A stretch of 64,000 bases of DNA, from NCBI RefSeq assembly GCF_037392515.1, contig NC_090288.1:10895969-10959968 (forward strand), in the 5' to 3' direction. The position numbers were made by a program, and so were the translations under genes. The notes below the pieces were generated by a model, which was not told the origin of the DNA, did no database searches, and saw only the letters and a program-made list of their open reading frames with translations. Shown piece by piece: positions 57,801 to 64,000 of the stretch (within the stretch, counting starts at the first letter, position 1; the number at the start of each line of letters is the position of its first letter). Source of the DNA: Haliotis asinina. Taxonomy: Eukaryota > Mollusca > Gastropoda > Lepetellida > Haliotidae.

Positions 57801-60800
57801 GTAGTCACCTGGTACAGATCCACACACTACAGTCAGTACTCACCTGGTACAGGTCCACACACTACAGTCAGTACTCACCTGGTACAGATCCACACACTAC
57901 AGTCAGTACTCACCTGGTACAGATCCACACACTACAGTCAGTACTCACCTGGTACAGATCCACGTAGTCCGTCTGAAGCCTCTCAAGACTCCTCTCGATA
58001 CTGTTGACAATATGGCGACGACTGAGTCCGACACCAACCGCCGAGTTACCTCTGACCTTAGTGGCTACAACGAACTGCTCACGTGACTGTCTGCATTACA
58101 AAAGATGAAATACATTAAGCTCTGGGACCAAAAATACAAAGAAAGAGTGATCATAGACTCATCTATTTCCAAAACGTTTTTCTTTTACACATTCCAAATA
58201 TATCTCGGAACGACTGCATGTTAGTCGTAATCCCAATTTAACAACTGGACTTTCTCATTCATCAATCACTTGTTTGTCTGGTTTGTATACAAGTTTTTCC
58301 AGAGCAGAAATAATGCTGTGTGGTATCGGCCTACTAATACTTGCAAATTCTGCAGATTGCGGGTACAACCTACTGGGCAGGACATGCTTACCATGGTAAC
58401 GAACACCTGTCCATTCATACGAGTTTGACAGCCTTTTTGCACCTTGCTACAAATTAAATCTATTTCTGTTGATAATCAAAAATGCGTATACGTTTGTATT
58501 GACTCTGTATATTTAAAACTGAAGCTACCAGTCACCTTATTGAGGACTTTCTCTTACATCAAAATAGTGCTACCTGATACAACTGGAGCATTTATCAAAT
58601 AGACTCTCTCTCACTCACTCACTCACTCACTCACTCCTGTATTCAGTACAACAGCCTTCGTCAGATCCAGCAGATTCTAGAAGTTCAAATGTACACGTAT
58701 TCACTGCACACGCTATTCCATTTGCGGTTGGTTTACCCCTGTGCCTCGCACTGCTCATCGATTATAACATACTTTGACAGCCAGGATCCAATGAACTTCT
58801 CGGACAGTCCTTGCGAATAGACATCAGCGGTGTCGAGGAAGTTGCCTCCCCACTGGACGTAGCGGTCAAGCACCTGGTGGGAGTACTCCTCTGTGGCCTG
58901 ACCGGGTCGCTTGACCTGTAAGATGAAACAGTCTTGAGACTACAAAATGTAGGTTGTTTTTTTTTTAAATCGAGAGTTGTTCTATCAATTATTTGTTTAT
59001 TTTGTGTCGAAACAGATTTTATCGTTACCTCGATTATGTTTTTTTTTCGTAATATGCATTATGTTCTTGTCTGTTCAAATACATTTTTAAAATTTGGATA
59101 TTCTTGAAAATAGTGGAAGTAAGGATTCAAAGTCGGGAAAGAAGTGAAATAACGAGAACATAATCGAAGTAAAGATTAGATAGTTTTAGGAACGAAAAGA
59201 AATTCGGATCGTTTTGAAATAACGTTTAAAAAATCGCCGAAACCAAGATATCTTTATTTTATTTTTATCAAAGACTTGAACGGCAACATGATCGAAGTAG
59301 GAAATATTTGGAGCGATAAGAAAACAGAGTATATTATCTAATATATCGAAACATTCCATCTTTCAAATTTAAATTTATGCCGGTTCAATTCCACCTCTAA
59401 TCTTTCATACGTTTGAACAAGAACAAGTTGGAAAGTGCAATATAGGACGCACTTTATGGAGAACTTCTTTTATTCGTGAGAGATACAGATTCTTGTAACG
59501 TTGTCACATATAAATGGAACACGAAGAAAACAACATAATTAACTTAACTGGCAAGACATTTTGAGCTGGTTGAGACCAAACCTTCGCTGATGAGGCCAGT
59601 GATGTACAATTATAAGTGAGATGTTTATACAGGAGACTTTATGCAGTAGATTGGGCTTGGTGAAGGACTGAATAATGGGATGAAGTATCCTTGCTCTCGG
59701 CTGATGGTGGGTTGTTGGCGTTTGACGTTGATGGCTTCGGTGAGCCTCACTTTAGTCAAGTCTGTTGATTGTTAGCAAGAATGCTGATGTCAGACCAACG
59801 TGTTTCATGATTGGGGCTTGCTTTGATATGGTCAGAGATGGCTGATTTGCTGTCGGAACTAGTAACAGAGGACTGATGTTCTTTTACTGGGGTGTTGATG
59901 GGTCGGGGCGCTTCGCTTATATAGACTCTGTCCACAACCACAATTAGTTTTGTAGATGACATATTTCGGGTTGTTGTGTTTGACGGTGGATGGTTTTCTT
60001 CCATTAGCAGAGAGCATGTTGTCGACGCTGGAGGGCACGGAGGTGGTGTCGGTGCCTGCTTGTTTTCGGAGTCGTCTGATTTGATGTACCCGTTTACCAA
60101 TGTAGGTAAAAGATATCTTGTTGGTTGAACAGGCCCCGATTTCCCGAAACAAACTGATGTTTTTACTCAAATTTCAAACTGAGTCTGACAATTGGAAACA
60201 GCTGACATTTTATCCCAACTGCATTTTCAAAATATAAAAGCCCAAACAACTTAAGCAATACATTCACAAACCTCAAACTGTCTACTATTTTTGATTGAGT
60301 TTATTATCAATTTCAGTACATTCTGGGAAATGTATTTTCTCAAATTTGGGTAAAAACTTAAACTTAAGGGTCAAAACTCAGACTTACGTGTGTTTCGAGA
60401 AATCAGGACCAGGTGTTCTTGTCCTTTTCCATGACGTACTTCTGTCCCGTACCTACTGTGACCAACTCCAGACCACTGTATACAGAAAACCCACCTATCC
60501 GGATCAGTACATAAACTACAACTCCAACCATCCTCCGAAAGACATGACCGGCATCATTTACACATTCACCAGAAGGGCCAAGAGCATATGTTCAACTAAA
60601 CTATAGGATGAAATAGAACATCCGAAGAAAGTCTTTGTACATCTGAACCACCATCCGTCAAAACATAACCGCCTGATCCATCTATGATACCCTGTCATCT
60701 ACCAAAAGACCCAAACCAGATTCAGCTCCCATCAAGATATCTATTCTTTGTATTTATAAACCGTCAAATCAAATCAGCCGGCTCTTAAAACAAGCCGAAT

Positions 60801-61191
60801 AAAAGGAGTTGTTATCCATAAAGTTTGTTCTATAGTCACATTCTGACGTTCTTCAAACGTGCCCATAAACAGTATACGGATTGGTTGAATTAATGAATGA
60901 ATAATCGGGATAGAGGATGGCCTACTGACATTGAAAGGCGTTATCTTGGCTAAGTGAGACATTGGCGAACTGCTTGGTGATAGAAATATACTCTATGGAC
61001 GGCATGACTTAACGTAAATATACAGGTAGACCCTCAAGATTGAGGTCTTTCTCGCAACATTTAATGTCAACATTTCCACTTACCGCCGAATCTCCAAACG
61101 TCATCGTGCCGAGACATATGTTGGCCACCTTCAGTCCAGACTTCCCCAAGAAATTGTAGGATAGTTTGCTCTGCTCAGGTACTCCAGCCAT
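54840..61191 (-). CDS. AKR gene E: NADPH-dependent aldo/keto reductase, 8 exons
   Basis: Exons in transcript order: 61191-61084, 58915-58773, 58090-57949, 57514-57341, 57143-57046, 56275-56100, 55862-55723, 54962-54840. Same lengths as A, B and D; 367 aa unbroken. Starts [20 protein letters not shown], ends SNSH. Catalytic Asp64, Tyr69, Lys95 and His133 are present, with cofactor segment [15 protein letters not shown]. Exons 2-3 look the same as B at protein level, and introns 2, 3 and 7 are close to B's in reverse orientation, so B and E share a recent duplication or gene conversion. Exon 3's donor carries eight nearly identical 35-bp units; exon 7's donor only decayed 66-bp units. Intron 1 contains Penelope-like fragments. 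A second acceptor and mini-exon resembling exon 8's start lies at 55124-55053. A soluble reductase by family; substrate unknown. Confidence 0.92.
55053..55124 (-). other. Possible alternative last exon of AKR gene E
   Basis: Upstream of real exon 8 (54962-54840), the minus strand repeats its acceptor and first codons: TGCTTTTCAGATGGCACGAC. From this ATG position 24 codons run to a TAA ([13 protein letters not shown]...). A weaker relic of the same site is in B at about 32780. It could give a short C-terminus or be an unused duplicate. Confidence 0.4.
55330..55722 (-). repeat. Decayed 66-bp exon 7 donor units (gene E intron 7)
   Basis: Five to six diverged units next to exon 7, recognised by CTCACCTCATCTGCAGACAG, CTCACCTCCTCCGATGACAG and CACAGACGTCCCTCCTCAGA phrases at irregular spacing. 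Comparable in decay to the array in B. Confidence 0.7.
57664..57948 (-). repeat. Young 35-bp minisatellite at the exon 3 donor (gene E)
   Basis: Eight units adjoin exon 3 (low end 57949). Each contains CTCACCTGGTACAGRTCCAC and ACACTACAGTCAGTA on the + strand, that is CTGTACCAG|GTGAG on the minus strand. Units differ at only a few positions, mainly GGTCC/GATCC. Confidence 0.93.
59440..60180 (-). mobile_element. Penelope-like retroelement fragment: endonuclease part and 3' end
   Basis: Minus-strand open segments contain phrases typical of the GIY-YIG endonuclease region of Penelope-like elements: [44 protein letters not shown], and a C-terminal REQGYFIP. The left end (about 59440-59640) matches the terminal fragment at 26845-27060. 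The element is a broken fossil in intron 1 of AKR gene E, with more than one interruption of its frame. Moderately old by its divergence. Confidence 0.75.
60290..60720 (+). mobile_element. Penelope-like retroelement fragment: end of the reverse transcriptase part
   Basis: On the plus strand a segment reads [20 protein letters not shown] and then [19 protein letters not shown], phrases I associate with the end of the Penelope-like reverse transcriptase region. It is opposite in orientation to the endonuclease fragment on its left, so the two form an inverted pair. Broken fossil. Confidence 0.7.
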
Positions 61192-61270
61192 CTTCGTTGT
61201 ACGGTGAGTTGTGACGACGCCAGCGGGTTGACACTCGTGGTTATATCGTTATCAACTCAGGTCAAAGTGG
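61192..61270 (-). promoter_or_regulatory. AKR core promoter block (gene E copy)
   Basis: On the minus strand: GAGTTACCCCACTTTGACC, then GATATAACCACGAGTGTCAA and CCGCTGGCGTCGTC, ending about 20 nt before the ATG. It aligns with the blocks of B and D. Confidence 0.5.
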
Positions 61271-62570
61271 GGTAACTCATTTTAGCATGCTATTGCACAA
61301 TATGACCTATTCTGGTTACTCTGCATTTAGCAATAATTCATCTGTAGGACAGCACTTTTCACCTGAAAACAGCGAGACTCTGTTAATCTGGAAACCTCAC
61401 TTTGCGAGCAGTGTGAAGGCATTTGTATGTTACTGAATTACATATCCTCCTTTCTGTAATCTAGATATCTTTACATCCAGAACACTTCACTGTCTGTGGA
61501 ATACCTTCTTTGAAATCTATCTAAAACCAACTATGTATTTCTCATTGCTGTTGTTTTAATAATGATGTATGGGTTTTTAAAATAGTAAAACCTCATCTGT
61601 ACTTTGTACTTCAGCTGTTTATGAAAGCTGACTTTCCATTATGTGGCTAGAATAATACCGATGTGATTTAAAGCCCAATCTCAACTCATGACATAAAGAT
61701 TGAAAGGCGCGTTTCCTAATTACATCTCTCTTCTTGTAGCATAGTATTAAGAGTATGCTTTTGCTGACCTGTTTATGACGGCACTCACATTATTACCACC
61801 ATGATAATTCTTGTTAGGGTTCATATACAGAGACCAGTCCTTATGAGGCCACATATGAGTCACCCACAGGATCGGGTGATCTAACTGGTGCATGTTATCT
61901 TATGCCAATGGCGTTGCCATATGCTCATGATGTCCATCACTAGATGGTCCAGCTTAAAGTCATGGTCACATAGCTTAAATAATAATGAAATGCTCCTTTA
62001 ACATACTTATGAACAGTAAACGATGAATGACGTTTCGATCCCAACTGGTCAGTTTCAAAGGCGACTACGTTCTCGAGGTATGTGTGTCTTTCATTTTTAA
62101 TATATTGAATCTGGCTGTTGTATTTTGCAATTTCTTTATTTAATATCATAAAGTGTAATGCAACAAGTAATTAAAGAACAGAGGCACTTAACAGGGTTAA
62201 ATCTTGGGTTACAATTGGTCTTCAGCAACCCATGCTTGTCGTAAGAGACAACTAACGAGATCAGGTGGTCAGGTTCGCTGACTTAGTTGACACCTGTCAT
62301 TGTATCCCAGTTGTGTAGAGAATGTTCATGATAATATCTGGTGTATTGTCTGGTCCATACCAGGTTATTTACAGACTGTTGTCATATATCGAGAACATTG
62401 CTGATTATCTTATCAAACACACTCAGGTCGCGAGTTGAAGACGTCCACTTACTTCATACATGCATTGCGAGTGAGTGAGGTGATGGGTCACAGCCTTTCA
62501 TTAGTCGCATACCTAATCCAAGTGATAGGCAAGGGTTATTCATATTGACATAATTATATCTCGCACATGT
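61271..62570. other. Spacer upstream of AKR gene E
   Basis: AT-rich, no recognised exon. Holds a degenerate piece of the second SINE-like family (about 61815-61960) and a better copy at 62196-62420. Confidence 0.5.
62196..62420 (+). mobile_element. Second SINE-like repeat family
   Basis: CTTCAGCAACCCATGCTTG, GTCGTAAGAGACAACTAACG, ATCAGGTGGTCAGGTTCGCT, GACTTAGTTGACACCTGTCA and GTATTGTCTGGTCCATACC appear in the family order. No ACTC tail. Confidence 0.6.
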
Positions 62571-62649
62571 CACCGTGAGGTTTTGTGGATTCAAGGTTGT
62601 ATCTCAAACATTGATAGATGATAGAGCTAATTTTATCACTCTTTGCATC

Positions 62650-63785
62650 ATCAGCATGACTGTCATCACCACCATCATCAACATCAGCAACAGCGTCATC
62701 GTCATCACCAACAGTAGCAGCAGCATCGTCGTCGTCATCATGACCACCATCACCATCATTATCGTCGCCATCGTCGTCGTCGTCATCACCATCTCCACCA
62801 CCACCACCATCACCATCGTCGTCGTCATCATCATGATCATCGCTATCGTCATCGTCTTGATCACCACCATCATCACCATCGTCTTCATCATCGTCATGAT
62901 CACCTCTAACACCATCACCGCCATCATCGGCGTCATCATGACCACCACCATCACCATCATCATCACCATTGTCACCACCACCATCACCATCATCATCACC
63001 ATCGTCATCACCACCATCACCATCATCACCATCGTCACCACCACCATCACAATCATCATCACCATCGTCACCACCACCATCACCATCATCATCACCATCG
63101 TTACCACCACCATCACCACCATCATCACCATCGTTACCACCACCATCACCACCATCGTCATCACCACCATCACCATCATCATCACCATCGTCACCACCAC
63201 CATCACCATCATCATCACCATCGTTACCACCACCATCACCACCATCGTCATCACCACCATCACCACATCATCACCATCGTCACCACCACCATCATCACCA
63301 TCGTCATCACCACCATCACCACCATCATCACATCATCACCACCATCACCATCATGACCATCGTCACCACCACCATCACCATCATCACCACCACCATCACC
63401 ATCATCATCATCACCATCGTCACCACCATCATCACCATCGTCACCACCACCATCACCATCATCATCATCACCATCGTCACCACCACCATCACCATCATCA
63501 CCATCGTCACCACCACCATCACCATCATCATCATCACCACCATCACCATCATCATCACCATCGTCACCACCACCATCACCATCATCATCACCATCGTTAC
63601 CACCACCATCACCACCATCATCACCATCGTCATCACCATCACCACCATCATCACCATCATCACCACCATCATCATCACACCATCACCATCATCATCACCA
63701 TCATCACCACCATCACCATCATCACCATCATCATCACCACCATCATCATCACCATCGTCATCACCACCATTATCATCACATTTAT
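62650..63785. repeat. CAT/CAC/CGT trinucleotide-rich tract, 1.1 kb
   Basis: Nearly continuous CAC, CAT and CGT triplets. The + strand frames read Thr/Ile, His or Ser/Pro runs and the minus strand reads Met/Val runs; none has a non-repetitive domain. Local blocks repeat at larger scale (for example CCATCATCATCACCATCGTC). Treated as microsatellite, not coding. Confidence 0.92.
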
Positions 63786-63929
63786 AATCAAATGCTCAAG
63801 TGAAGTAAACTATAGAACATATTTACACAGTCACACATGTACAGTACAGGGTTTTCGATGCCTGTCAAGAGGAAGCGCTTTTACCCATTGACTCGTATCT
63901 TTCAAGTATCTCTGCTTGACCAGTTCCTC

Positions 63930-63995
63930 AAAGCCACAGTGACGATACATGCTTTAGTTCAGACCTCCTCAATGAGTTGTAGGATACTCGACAAC
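63930..63995 (-). pseudogene. AKR exon-1-like scrap at the right edge
   Basis: On the minus strand ATCCTACAACTCATTGAGGA followed by GGTCTGAACTAAAG resembles the [11 protein letters not shown] part of exon 1 (about 30 of 36 bases by eye). The following sequence diverges. It may be the edge of another copy outside the window. Confidence 0.4.
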
Positions 63996-64000
63996 TAGTA

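Noticed and set aside
62575-63891. A 438-codon frame with Ile/Thr and poly-His runs
   Set aside because: Trinucleotide tract with alternative frames equally open; no non-repetitive domain.

Overview
The window looks like nuclear DNA of a marine mollusc, probably a gastropod; Haliotis (abalone) is my best guess. That rests on intron-rich genes with GT-AG introns, AT-rich spacers, and many SINE-like repeats ending in runs of ACTC that I remember as typical of abalone genomes. It is a judgement from memory, not a search.

Layout. 1-2860 is spacer with small interspersed repeats. 2861-6453 (+) holds the last three exons of a universal stress protein gene; its first exon was not found. 6454-11500 is spacer. 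From 11.5 kb to the right edge the window is a cluster of NADPH-dependent aldo/keto reductase (AKR) genes of the YajO/Kv-beta-like type, all built on one 8-exon plan coding for 367 residues: a broken copy Z (11530-12935, -), intact A (15360-26535, -), intact B (28481-33073, +), pseudogene C (35560-39913, +), intact D (40863-52914, +) and intact E (54840-61191, -). Exon-1-like scraps lie at 34408-34470 (+) and at the right edge (63930-63995, -). A and B are divergent over a 1.9-kb gap; D and E are convergent. Intron sequence pairs A with D and B with E, so the cluster grew by duplication with inversion and/or gene conversion.

The unusual feature is how tandem repeats relate to splice sites. 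Two different 5' splice sites of this one gene plan, the donor of exon 3 and the donor of exon 7, have each become the seed of a minisatellite, in several paralogues and to different extents. The exon 7 unit is 66 bp: the last ~56 nt of the exon plus ~10 nt of intron. It is divisible by three, keeps the exon's reading frame and re-creates a GAG|GTRAGT donor each time. It occurs as ~33 units plus older 65-bp units in A, ~31 units in D, and decayed copies in B and E. In D the frame stays open from exon 7 through about 14 units. The exon 3 unit is 35 bp (15 nt exon + 20 nt intron): ~96 units in D, ~71 in pseudogene C, 8 in E, one extra unit in B, none in A. Its reading frame closes, so these units are decoy donors. 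Introns also carry unrelated arrays (42, 33 and 22 bp units), which add much to the size of A and D.

Other content: pieces of a Penelope-like retroelement in intron 1 of E and between A and B, tRNA-derived SINEs, a second SINE-like family, small inverted-repeat elements, and a 1.1-kb trinucleotide tract near the right edge. Many long open frames in the window are artefacts of repeats whose unit length is divisible by three.
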